DNA from: Talinum fruticosum
Taxonomy: Eukaryota; Streptophyta; Magnoliopsida; Caryophyllales; Talinaceae
Reading direction: 5' to 3'
NCBI GenBank assembly: GCA_021018815.1
Contig: JAITYX010000137.1
Span: forward strand, 310,001-374,000
DNA: 64,000 nucleotides
Part shown: piece by piece, positions 1 to 12,200 of the stretch
Numbering within the stretch: position 1 is the stretch's first letter
Layout of the letters: the number at the start of each line of letters is the position of its first letter
Notes under the pieces: generated by a model
Told to the model about the DNA's origin: nothing
What the model saw: the letters and a program-made list of their open reading frames with translations, nothing else
Database searches by the model: none
Position numbers and translations under genes: made by a program

Positions 1-800
1 TTTGACTTCTACAAATCATCCAAATAACCAGGTAATAAAATTATTTGTAAGTGCAATATTCTATAGCTTTTTACATAATTTATTCAAAATTAAGTTGAGA
101 CACAATGATCAATATGCCTGGAGGCCAAACTTGAAAATGATTATCAAAAGTTGGAATATCATGTTCGAGTACTTTGGCAAATTATTGGTCTCTTTATAAT
201 AGAAAAATAAAATTATCTTGGAATTTTGGATTATAAGATTTAATTGGATGAGTCTTTGGTCCTATCTTTGACTAACATAAAAGAGATACCGAAATGAAAA
301 TTAATGTGTTAATTTTCATCACTATTTAGCCCTACTAACTGATGCCAAATGCTATTTCATTTGATATTACAGGAAGCATACTTTATATAGAAGAGGAAGA
401 TGAAGACCTAACTTGACAAATGATGAACAAACAGAGTTGACTCTTAATTATTTGCTTTTATATTATGATGTTACGATAACCGTTTTACAAGACGATTTTT
501 CTTTATTATTATTATTAGTAATAATTTGACACTAAGTACTCTTAGTAATATTCTTTTTGGTCTTTGTTGATGGATGGAACTTTAACATTTACCATCTTCA
601 CTTTAATGAGAGAGAATTTGTAATAATATTATTTTCACTTTCATGGTTTCATTTGATTTTTTTTTATGTGTATATATTAGTTTTAATTATCATTGTTACA
701 GGTACTAAATTTAGTAAAAGTAAGAATTATTATTATCTAAGGGACAAGTTATCAATTCAATTATTATCAAGTAACAGGTTGACAATTCAAAGACCTATTA
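1..800. other. AT-rich stretch without recognised gene
   Basis: The reading frames are short and AT-driven and match no family I know. The stretch may be the interior of the CACTA element whose right end lies at 1188, because no CACTA-type left terminus matching that end was found here. Confidence 0.4.
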
Positions 801-1188
801 AGCAATAACATATACATGTTGCTTTATATCATCTAATGTAATATGAAATATGCAACAATATTTAGGTGTTGTTTTTGATAAGTATAGACAACACTTCTAT
901 GTTGTAGTTAGAAAATATAACAATTCATTATTGTTGCTTTTGACAAAATAAGACAACAATTCATATTTGTTGTCTTAAAACTTTTGCCTTCGTAAAACTA
1001 TTGCCTTAGGTATCATCTACGCTTATGCAATAGATTGTTGCCTATTCTCACCATACTCGTTGCCTTAGGAAACGGCAATGTAGGCAATTGTAACACTTCA
1101 AAATCGTTGTCCTACATCACAAGCAGCAGTTTTTACATATTCTACAATAGTTTTATACATGTTGCCTATGGCCTTTTTTGTTGTAGTG
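800..1188. mobile_element. Right terminus of a CACTA (En/Spm) DNA transposon
   Basis: The block ends in TTTTTTGTTGTAGTG at 1188, the reverse complement of a CACTACAACAAAA terminus typical of plant CACTA elements. The preceding ~390 bp is packed with short motifs in both orientations (GTTGCC/GGCAAC, TTGTTG, ACAACA). This is the expected layout of subterminal transposase-binding repeats. No matching left end was found, so it is either outside the window or lost. The 3-bp target duplication cannot be tested. Confidence 0.7.
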
Positions 1189-1289
1189 TTTTTTATCAAA
1201 ATTGACTAGTGACTCCCTTTTTAATATATTTTTCTCTCAATAAGCATCTTAAATTTTTTTACAAAAAATGAAATTTATTTAGGAACCAA

Positions 1290-4200
1290 ACCTGCAATCT
1301 AGGTCTTCGATTGAGACTGCCTTGGCGATCTCAGGCCGAAAGGCTGGATTCGATCAACCGCCCTAATGGCTAGATCTAGGCACTCGTGGCTTATGCTCGA
1401 GATCGGCTCTTGATCCAAGCAATACCTACTACTTGGCCCGAGTGAACCTCACTGCAGTCTACCTAAAATAGATATTCATTTTTGCTCTTGGAAATTCTAA
1501 AACGCCTTTTGAAAAAAAAAAAATGGTTCCCAAAACTACCAATCAACTTCAAAATTCAAAAGTCTTATTTCTCGATAAGCCTACCTCCCTGAAATCAATA
1601 TTCGTGGGGAATGTGATCCACCGTCTATGCGCCTAAGCCGTGGTTCTTACAGTAAGCTCTATATCCATAAAATCTACATTAAAATAATTGACGATGAGAG
1701 AGAAAATCTAGAAAGAGAATCTCTCATCTTCAATGGCGAAAAAGGAGAAAACCTCTAACCTTAGATCCTCAAAATCAATGATCGTAGTGACTACTTCGAT
1801 AACTACTCCTCTCCCTTCCCAACAGTTGATTCGCAGCAAAATGGGGATGAAGTTGAGGGACATGGATTGAATCCTTTGGGTTCTAATGGAACAGATGGCC
1901 AACTTTGTTTAGAGTCACGATGGTCACCATCTTCTGTCTTGGGCGGATCGGTTGCGACGACTAGAGACCAGCTCACATCCTATGCCTAGAATAGAGGATT
2001 ATGATTTGTTAAAGGTGCCTAATGCTTGGATTTTGTTTGGAATTCATTCCCCCGAAGAGCATAATGGTAGATTGGTTTAGAAGATGAAGTATATGGACAT
2101 TCAATCGGAGATGGAATATTGGGAATTTGAGCTTATCTCGCAGGATTTTAGGCGCGAACCCTCTTCCCTAAGTTATGGAAAGTCTTAATTGAATATGGGG
2201 GAAAATGACCGTAGCAAAGATTCTAAAGAAGGAAAATTGCACATACATAGGTCGATTCCATACTAAAATGGACCATGATCGAGTGTTGAAACAACATATA
2301 TATTACTTTGGCAAGAGGTTGATGTCCGTTAAAAGTTGGTCACTAGGGATGATTTTGATGTGGAGGTGAAATCTGTTCCTATTTGGGTACAATTCCATCG
2401 AATGCATCCTAAATTTTAGGGTGTGGATAGCCTTTGTAAGGTCGCTAGTTTGGTGGGAGTGCCTTTGATGGTCGATAAACTTACCTCTAAAAAATAAGGC
2501 TAAATTATGCACGAGTTTTAGTAGAGGTGGACATTACTAAGACACAAGACAATATGGTTATTCAAGGAGTGGAGTTTGAATGGCTTACGGAAAAATGTTC
2601 AAAATGAAGAATGTTTGGTCATTTAGAGGATAAATGCGGGAAAGAGATTAAACGAGTTTGGAGATCAAAGTTGAAAGCATCAATGCCACCCCAAGAGGAT
2701 GTTGCTGAGAAGAAACAACAAGACACCACTATCACTCGAATTATACAAGGATCGAGTTGTACACCATGTCGAAGGTATAAACCAAAGTAATGGTTCTGTT
2801 GTGTTCGACTCGTGTTGGAGAGTGTTGTTCAAGAAGTAAGACCGGAAAATATGATTGACCCTGGGGAACTTAGGGGTGGGATAATTGATAACCTATTGGT
2901 TCGGAATGTAAGGGGCATGAATATCCCCTCAAAGCAAGAAGAAATCATCCTCTTCTTGAAGAATAAAGGAATTAAGTTGGGAGAGTTGTTGGAGGCAAAG
3001 ATTAGTAAGCAAAATGTGGACAAAGTGGCTGTAGTGATGTGCAACAATTGGAGTTTGAGTACAAATACAAGTGATAAACAAAAAATTAGCATATGGATTT
3101 TTCGAAAGCTTGATATTTTTAGTCTGTGGATATTTTACAAGTATATTCATAGTATATTCATAGTATATTCATATGATGGTGAAATCATTAGTACACAGAA
3201 AAGCTTTTATTTCATAGTTGTCTAAGCATCTAATAACGATATAGAAAGAAGAGATCTATGGGATTATATGACCACAACTAGTGAGATGAATTCAAAATGG
3301 CATGTAACAGGTGATCTTAACTCGTGTCCTACAAGCATATGAGAGAATTGGTGTTGTAAAGGTTCGGTTTCAGGATATTGTGGAATTTTATAAGTGTCCG
3401 AAGGACTACCAAATCCAAGAAATGAGACATATAAGAACTACATACACTTCCACAAATAAGAAGAATGCATTAGACAAGGTTTTCTCTCGACTTGACAGAG
3501 TGTTTATTAATGAGGCATGGTTGGAAGCATACCCCGAGATTGATGGTAATGTCATATCCGGTAGGGTCTTGAATCGGTGTTGCTTACTTATAGGCGATCA
3601 TCATGAAGTGAGGAAGGGACACTCTTTTAAATTCATTAACATTTGGTGTTCTCATGAGAAGTGTTTATCTATTGTGAAGGATAATTGGTCTACAAGTGTT
3701 ACAAGTTCTTAGATGTATGTTTTTGTACACAAGCTGAAAAACCATGAAGAAATATCTAAAAAGACTACACAAGGACAATTTTACAAAGTTAAAAGTAAAG
3801 GTGGAACAGGCAAGGACACTGTATGCAATTCGTGAGGAAATATTTAATGGTCAGGTACTATTGAGCTTTATAAGAGTGAAAGAAAGGTCGTTATCGAGTT
3901 TGAGGAACTAAAAAGATTGAAAGGGAAGCATACATTTAGAGGAGCCAAGTCGGATGGCATAAAGAAGATGACTTAAATACATCTTATTTTCATGTTGTAC
4001 TAAGACACAAGGTATACAAATCTAAGATCTTATCCATTTTCAATGAATTAGATATCCCTCCATTTGATCAAGCTAAGATAGAGGCCATTTTGCTAAAGAA
4101 TTTCAAAGATATTTTGACTGCAAAACAAAGGAAGGGCTTTGTCACTGTTAGTCATTCAAAAGGGATTGCCTCACAATTGAGCAAAGTTAAGGCCTTATAG

Positions 4201-6325
4201 AGAACTTTATCTGCTGCAAATGTTAAAGATGCTTTGTGGGCTATTATTTGTGTTAAAAGCCCCGACCTCGATGGATTTTGGAGTAAGTTTTTCCAAGATA
4301 CTTGGTCCATTGTAAGATAGGACATGTGCAATGCCATTATAGATTTTTTCAAATCAGGAAAAATGTTAAAGCAAGGGAATTCTAATGACGTTGCCCTTGT
4401 TCCAAAAACTAAAAACCCCCAAAAGCATATGATTACAGCACCAATCTCATGTTGCAATGTGATCTATAAAACTCTATCTAAAATGCTCTGTACACGATCG
4501 AAAAAGGTATTGCTTGGTATTATTTTGATAAATCAATCTACATTTGTGGCCAATAGGTCAATACTCCATAATATCATAATAGGCCTAGATTTAGTGAGGC
4601 ATTATAACAGGAGGAACATCTCTCCTATATGCATTATGAAAATTGACATCGAAAGGTTTGTGATACAATTGATTGGAATTTTATAAAGGGCTAAATGGGC
4701 TTGGATTTCCTAGGAAACTTGTTTAATGGACTAGCGAATGATTAAACACAAGTAGTTTCTCTCTAAGTTACAATGGAGCTTTATATGGTTCTTCTATAGT
4801 AGTAGAGGATTGACATAAGGGGACCCTAAATCCCACTTACTTTTTGTGATTCCTATTGAATACTTGTTTGGGATACTATGCAAGTTACTGAGGATTCAAG
4901 GTTCAAATTTCATCCAGGGTGTAAAGATATGAAGCTTATTCATGTTATATTTGCTTATGATCTACTTGATTTTTACAAAGTTGAACCTTATTCCATCTCA
5001 TGGATAATGCAAGTGCTCACAACATGAAGTTTTTGATTGGAGCAAATATCCGGAAATCTCACATCTATGTTGCGAGCACTCATCGAAGTCGTAGAAGGTG
5101 AAATATTGAGAATGACTAGGTTTGAAAAAGGCACTTTGTCAATGAAATACCTTGGAGTACCATTGAAACTAGGAAAACTAAACTCAAGTGACTCGTATCT
5201 CATAGCTAGCTAGATTACAACTAAAATCGGAGGTTGGGAGTGAAAAAGTTGAGCTATGTAGTTAGAGCCCAATTAATCAATTCCGTGTTGCCGAATATGC
5301 ACATGTACTAGAGTTCAATTTTTTCATCTTATCTCGGATAGGTCATTATGCAAGTGGAAAGGACTTGTAGGAGTTATCTATGGAGTAGGTAGAGAGGAAA
5401 GAGGAGATATATACCTGTAGCATGGGAAGATGTATGCTCCCAAAAACAAGAAAGAGGTATGGGAATAACGAAAAGTGGGGATTAGAACAAAGGCCTAATT
5501 GCAAAGAATTTGTGGTATGTTTCGAAATTCCAAAAACTCTATAGGTGAAGCGGATTTATAGCATCTATATTCAAAGACAATATTGAAAAACTGCCCCATG
5601 CAAATAGGGATCAAGTTGGTAATTCAGGAAATTGATGAATTTAAGGAAATACTTAACCGCATGGTATAGCCAACTATCTGGAGATGTGAACAATGCTAAA
5701 ATGTGGAAAGTTCAATATCAAAGTCGCTTATGAGGCTATTCAAGAACCTAAATAGGAAGTTAGATGGTGGAAGTTTGCTTGGCCTAAATGCATTATTCCT
5801 AAACATTAATTTTGCTTGTGGCTTGTATTAAGAAGAAGAATGTCGACAAAAGATAGAATTCAACAATGGCAGGGACTACAGAGCATTCAGGTGTATATTT
5901 TGTGGCCAAGCTAAAATTTTTGACCACTTGTTCCTACAATGTAAGTTCTCTTAGTCCATACTAAATGTCCCGAGCTTACAAGTAGGCCAGGCAGACCGGA
6001 GGCGGGATTGGAATGCCCGACCGAGTGGCACTAAACTCTCTCAAGGTAAGATAGCGAGTCTTAGACCCTTTAATTATTGTAACTATTTATGATATCTAGA
6101 AGGAATTATAGGAAAAGGAAGAGCAATAAAAGAACATTGTAAAGCAAATTAAATGGATGTTGAAATGTCAACTGTTTGGGAGAAAAAAATATTTACAAGT
6201 CTTGGATTACTAGATTATAGATAAGTTAATCTCTTTGTAACTCCTTTGGTTATGCCCAAAGTAATCGTGTACATATCTTTTGTTCAATGGTGAAAGTCTT
6301 GCTCGTTTATCAAAAACAAAAGCTC
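1290..6325 (+). mobile_element. Decayed L1-type LINE (ORF1 plus endonuclease/RT ORF2)
   Basis: Conceptual translation on the + strand gives, in order, pieces of a plant L1 element, broken by many stops and frameshifts. ORF1-like sequence with a DUF4283-type region lies at about 1735-2700. The endonuclease start (VRNVRGMNIPSKQEE) is at 2904-2945. The endonuclease C-terminus (FSRLDRVFINEAWLEAYP) is at about 3483-3537. The reverse transcriptase begins at SPDLDGF (about 4257) and continues to KYLGVPLKLGKLNSSDSYL (about 5149-5200). The zf-RVT domain is at about 5759-5950 (CIFCGQAKIFDHLFLQC, in mixed frames). The 3' end is ill-defined, near an A-rich stretch at about 6310-6325. The catalytic FADD motif is not intact. 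It is an old, dead copy. No clear target duplication was found. Confidence 0.85.
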
Positions 6326-8189
6326 TACACCCACACGTTATACAACACTTGGATATACAAATACAATTTAATAAATAGAATAAAAAGGCGACAAAACCTA
6401 CCAAAAGAATGATTAAAAATCCATAATATAACAATTACACACTATAATCGAAAAAGAATAGCAAATAGCAACGAAAAATTTAAAAAACAATAATAAACCT
6501 TTTCGCTATAGGAACATCTTCTTCTTCGAATGCTTCTTTTTCAATGAATTCTTAGAAAAATCCCTATAAAAGAATAAACTATATAATAAGAAGAAAACGC
6601 AAAACAAAAAAACTAAAAAAGTACACATAAAACAAAAATTTTTTAAAGCAAAAATTTTGATCGAAATGTCAACATGCAATGTAAAACCACCATCTCTACT
6701 AAAATAACAAGTTCATAAACAAAAGAAACAATAAAAGAAATCGAAAATCAGCAAAGAACAAAATACTAACACAAACAAAACTAAAAAGTGAAGATCAAAC
6801 ACTAAGGAAGACAAAAAAATTGGATGAATTCAAACAAATACAACTTAAAATCAAAAAATCAAAACGACTTAGGTAAAATCAAACATATGTTCAGGAACCT
6901 CGTCATCTACACCAAAGCACGATCTTTGCAAGCATTTAAACTACATTTCAAATAGAAAACAACAAAACAACCTAAAATAGGAAAATCTAACAAAATGACA
7001 ACAAAAAGGCCAAAAAATTGAAAATACGAACCTCTACTCTTCAACATTATCTTTTTAGTCAAACAATCATCTTTACTAGAATCAGCTATGATTTAGACTT
7101 TGTATCAAAGATCAAAATATAAAACCTAGAAATTTTTAGTACAAACCACAAAAATTTTGACTAAATGCAATATAGAAACGAGAACGCGGGAGAGGGAGGG
7201 AGATATATATATTTATATATGCACGATGACAACACTTGCTATTAAACAAATTAATTGTTTTTAAAAAGAAAAAAAATTTAAAACATGGCATATGTACCAA
7301 CGTGGTAAGAATAGGAGCTAAATGGTATTATGCTATTTCTATCCATAGAACCTAACTTTGTTGATTTAGGTTCGTGGACCGCTATATTGGAGACTATACA
7401 TTATTTAAACTAAATTAGGATTATAAGATACTAATAATTTTAGGATTTATCGAGGAAGAGTTTTTAGTTTATGGGTAAATTGAAAACATTCAAATTGAGA
7501 GTTTAATAAACACAACAATTTAAGTAATGATTTTTTATGATGGTTCTTTTTGCACAAACATTTGAGGCACATACTTTGTTACACGAACGTTGACATGACA
7601 CTTTCTTTTAGATTCTTTTTGTTTTGAATGTACTTTCCTTTTTTTTAACAAAATACACAAATTATCATTTCCACCATAATTAAAAAACATATGATGTAAA
7701 CAATTGTCCCCTATCACCAAACTCATGGCCATTACCCGCTCGCCATTGTCTCCGAGTGCAAGTTTATCGTTCACAACCCAATTCCTCTCCGTCGCACAAC
7801 TTTCATCGGAGAATAGTTATTCCTCGTTTGAGAAACTACTATAACCAAATACTTACGACAACACAATTCTAGATGTTATCCTTGTCAAAATTCACTATGG
7901 GGTAATTTTTCGGGGACAAAGCCGCTGAAATTCATATGAAAATCCTAACACTAAGGCAAGAAAAACATGGCACGATTAAACCATCCTGGGAAAAGCACAA
8001 ATCTTCTAGCAAGTATGAATTTTCTAAAAGTCATGAACAAGGAGAAAGTCGGGCAATGTAGATTGATTAAATTGGCCACATGAACTATTATGGGGGGATG
8101 TCTTGACAGTCTCCAGTGAGTCTTCAAAATCTGCGGCTTGGGGGTTTAGGTAGGTGGGGGTTGGGGATGAGGTTTTAAAATGAGAGAAA
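6326..8189. other. AT-rich intergenic DNA
   Basis: The stretch is A-rich with short open frames only. A purine block with an AT repeat lies at about 7186-7222. I see no gene, RNA or recognisable transposon terminus. Confidence 0.4.
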
Positions 8190-8660
8190 ATGTAGTAAAT
8201 TTAGTGCATGATGATGACTTTGGATATCTAGTGGTGGGATTAGGGGAGATCGAAAAAATGGAGGGGAAGGGAGAGAGGAGAGAAAGGGAGTAAGAAAAGA
8301 GAAAGTTGGAGCTGGTAATGGACATATAAAATAGAGAAAATGAGGAACAACAAAGTATGCTAATAAATAGAGTAAGGGTTCAATTGTTATTTTATTGATT
8401 TTTTTTTTTGTAAAACTTAGTGCATGATGATAACTTCGGATGTTTACTTGGTGGGATTATGATGATAATTTCGGATGTTTACTTGGTGGGATTAAGGAGA
8501 TGTTGAAAAAATGAAGGGGGAGGGAGAAACAGGAGAGAAAGAGAATAAAAAAAAAAAGAAAGATAGAGCAGAGAAAATTTAAAAACTAAGGAACAATAAA
8601 GCACACAAATACATAGAGTAATGGTTCAACTGTTTTTTATTAATTATAATTTATTTTATA
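8190..8660. repeat. Diverged direct duplication with an internal 2 x 35-bp tandem repeat
   Basis: Two related blocks (about 8190-8402 and 8403-8655) each begin with a TTAGTGCATGATGAT motif. Each then has GGTGGGATTA, a purine-rich GGAGGGAGA-type tract, and a closing AGAGTAA-GGTTCAA motif. In the second block a 35-bp unit starting TGATGATAACTTCGGATG is repeated back to back at 8425-8459 and 8460-8494 with about one mismatch. The array ends about 290 bp before the probable mRNA start of the LRR gene. Confidence 0.7.
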
Positions 8661-8945
8661 TAACTTATAAGAGAGTATCAATACTCGTCTAAGTGGTTGA
8701 TTTTTCTATACATTCAAATTTCTCGATTTCTTAACCTGAACAACCAAATAGTAAGATGATTTGACTACTTTCTTACCATACCTTTGGGGCTAAGGTATGA
8801 CTAACCTTCCATGGAATGAATCATTGACGTCAATGATTTAATTAGACCCCCAAGACGAGTGATTAGCCACGCATCAATAATATTAATTGCAAATTGCCAT
8901 TGCCTGAGGCCCCCACCCAAAAAATAAAAATAAAATCATCAATAA

Positions 8946-9275
8946 TTGCAAACTTCTCCAACTGTCATCATCTCTCTCGCTCTCCACCTCTCTCCTTCTC
9001 CATCCTCTTTTGCTGCTCACCAGCTTCACATTCAACAATCAGATTCCCCTAAATTTCCCAATCTCCAATTCGATTCTCTCTGCATTCCCAAATTGCAACC
9101 CTATTCCCATCTCTCTCATCCCTGTTATTGTTGTTGTTTTTGCATTTCTCCCCCATTTGCGGCCTCGAATTGCGACGCTGAATTGTCCTTTTGTAGCAAA
9201 CCCTAACCCTCAAGGACTAATGCAGAACTCCCATGGGTTTCAATCCCAGGAAAAACCCTAATTCTCTCTGCGTCA
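8946..9275 (+). promoter_or_regulatory. Pyrimidine-rich 5' leader with telo-boxes and upstream ORFs
   Basis: The CT-rich tract from about 8955 is typical of a plant 5' UTR. Two AAACCCTAA telo-box motifs lie at 9198-9206 and 9253-9261. A 13-codon upstream ORF begins at ATG 9220 and stops at 9261, and its stop codon lies in the second telo-box. Another upstream ATG at 9233 opens a 65-codon frame that overlaps the main start at 9276 out of frame. Such arrangements can lower main-ORF translation. The mRNA start itself is inferred. Confidence 0.5.
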
Positions 9276-12200
9276 ATGGAGATCGTCACCGGAGATCGGT
9301 ACTTGGAATCCCTGGTGAAGTTCGTGGAGAAAAACGCGGGAGGATTGATCGACGGGACCTTGGTGTTGAAGCTCAACCCCGTGGGGCTTCACTATGTGCA
9401 ATCGAGGTTGGAAGCGCTGAACGAGCTTGAGAGGCTCATCGCTGGAGCTCCGGTGGACTATCTCCGGGCCTACGTCTCCGATCTTGGCGACCACCGCGCG
9501 CTCGAGCAGCTCCGGAAGATTCTATGCCGCCTTCCGTCGTTGAAGGTCGTTTCAGTGTTGCCGGCGCCGGCGAGGGATCCGACGCCATTGTCGTTGCTTC
9601 CGTTTGGGAGGCTGAAGGTGTTGGAGCTTCGTGGGTGTGATCTTTCTACCTCCGCTGCTAAAGGATTGCTGGAATTGAGGCATACTTTGGAGAAACTTAT
9701 TTGTCATAATTCCACTGTGAGTATGTCTTTCTCTCACTGTCTATCTGAACTTTTTTGGGTGAGCATCTGAACTTTTCTCTAAGAGCTTTTATTTTATTTT
9801 TCAAAATTTGGATACTATTTACTCTTTTTTGGGTGGTTTGGGGGGGAGGGGGCTGAAATTTTGGAATTAATATGAGTATAAGTCTGGAATGAATAGGAGT
9901 ATCAATGAGAAGAAAAATGTAAAGGAACTTAATTTTTTTGGGGGGTGGGGTGGAGGTGATTTTTGTTTTTTTTTTCTTTGGAAAGACAAAGAAGTGAAAT
10001 TAAATACCTTACTACTGGGGACTGTAAGCTTGGGAATAGAGGTGGGAAGCAGGGCACTGGGTTCTTGGTGGCTTGATTTCATTCAAGTCGTGTTCGAGTT
10101 GGTGGGTTTAGGTTCTGGTCTGGTTGGGATCGATCATATTCTGTTTATTTAAATCTAAATCTTTGTTTATTTATGTCAGGGCACATTCTGGGAAGAAAAA
10201 TAGAACTGTGTCTCCATATGTATATATGGTGCATTCAGCAATGACTGTTTTTCATGCATTCTCCTTTCTTTTGACAGCGTTTGAGTTTGACTACATTCTT
10301 TGAAATTTAATGAAAGTTAATTTTGGTCTCTGCACATTCTTGCTTTTGCATTACTTACCAATGTGTGCTTCTGTGAACTGTATTTTTTTTTTTTATTACT
10401 CTTGTAGTGATGTTAATGAGCATGCTTTTCTATCTAATTTCTTTTCCTCTCTGTTGAATAATAGGATGCACTTCGTCATGTGTTTGCAAGTAGAATTGTT
10501 GACATAAAAGAATCACTCCAGTGGATCCGCTTGACATTCGTATCTTGCGCACGTAATGGCTTGATTCTCATGGACGAATCACTACAGCTTCTTCCAGCTG
10601 TTGAAACCCTTGATCTCAGCCGAAATAAGTTCGCAAAAGTGGATAATTTACGAAAATGCACGAAGCTAACACACCTGGATCTTGGATTCAATCAACTTAG
10701 ATCAGTTGCATCATTTCGTGAGGTAAGTGTGCTTGGTGGTACGTTTTTATGCGTTCTTTGTTTTCAGATGAATGCAATGCTGTTGACATTTTGATACATA
10801 TAATTTTTTTTTCTCTGAGTGGCTTCCCAAAATGACGTCAACAATAAGCATTTAAGAGAATCACTAATTTGGGGTTGCAATAGGTTTGGAAAGAAGAGAG
10901 GTCAAAAGTATTGAAAAGTAAGATACAACTGTAACTTCCTGGCAGAATTGATGATCAATTGAACTGTTTAGTGAGAAGAGCCCCTTGAATAGCCCATCAA
11001 GCTTGCAGAAGAAATTAGTAATGTGATCACCATCAAAGCAGGCAGTACGTACAAAAAGAAAAGACCAACCTCCAGAAATCCTCTCGAAATAATCATAAAC
11101 AGATATCTGTTTGTCCACTGTCAGAGCATAAGAGAAGGATGAAGATCTTTTAAAGGATACCATTATGCGATCATCACGGCAGAAATAAATTGAGGAGCCA
11201 TCTCCAGCCTTGTTGGAATATAGCAATAGAAGATTTTCCACTCTTTTGGTGATATATCTTCAGAGACTTAGTGCAAGTAGATCCACTATGAGTCCATCCT
11301 GTCAACCCTGTATTTGCCTGAGACCACTTTCCTGCAAAGCTTCCCCCCTCCATTCCTGACTCCATAACTTGCTGGCAGAGCTTCATGAATGAATGAAAGA
11401 TTTAAAAACCCCTAGGCCGTAGCCAATCCTTTGAAATGAATTTCTTAACAAGGTGGCACTTCATCTTTCAGGGATTTCTTCCAAATACTATCTTATTATT
11501 AGCTTCATTCACTCAACTTTATGTCAAAAACAATCTTCTTTAGCTAGCATGCTCAGTCATCAAGTTCAAGCATTCATTTTCAATTGTAGGTGAAAATTAT
11601 AAATTTTTCTTGTAGGGCCAGCATCAAGGCTTGCTGTATTCTATAATTTGCCAAAGCAAAGCATGAAATATCTTCTCAGCTACAGAATGTCCATCATTTA
11701 CCTCGTTTTGGTTCTGTGAGTTTAGCTCTGATATGCTTCTTTGTCCTGGTCATACTTGTTGTAGCTTCTAGGATTTCTTTCGTCCTTCTCATCTTTTCTC
11801 CAATAATTATGGACAAACTGAGAAGTTATGATCGGTATGGTCTGCTTGCCTTTGTCCTGCACGTCAGTTTTCTCCTTTTCTGCTTTCTGGGTTGGATTGC
11901 CATGAGATGTCAGAGTAAGTCCTATGCTTTCAGCATTTGCGTCCTACACTGTCAAGTTCCTTGTTCAAGCTGGCCTTTCTGCATATGCGGCACTGCTCCT
12001 TCTGTTGGAAGTAACATAGGTGTGCCTTCACTCAGGCTTCAGTTCTGGAAAGTTTGGGAGCTTGTGTGCTGCTTTCTCAGTCAGAGAGCCTCTTTTACGC
12101 CTACTGATTGGGTTTGACCTTGTGATCATTGAAAACGTGTTGTAAACTTAAGTTCCTCAGTGTTTTCTTCATGTTTCTTTTCATTTTTACTATTGAAAAT

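Noticed and set aside
9010..9261. 83-codon frame in the LRR gene leader
   Set aside because: Low-complexity product of a CT-rich 5' UTR; at most an upstream ORF.
11716..12117. 133-codon hydrophobic frame in LRR gene intron 2
   Set aside because: No family resemblance, T-rich intron composition, and the exon junctions on both sides skip it cleanly.
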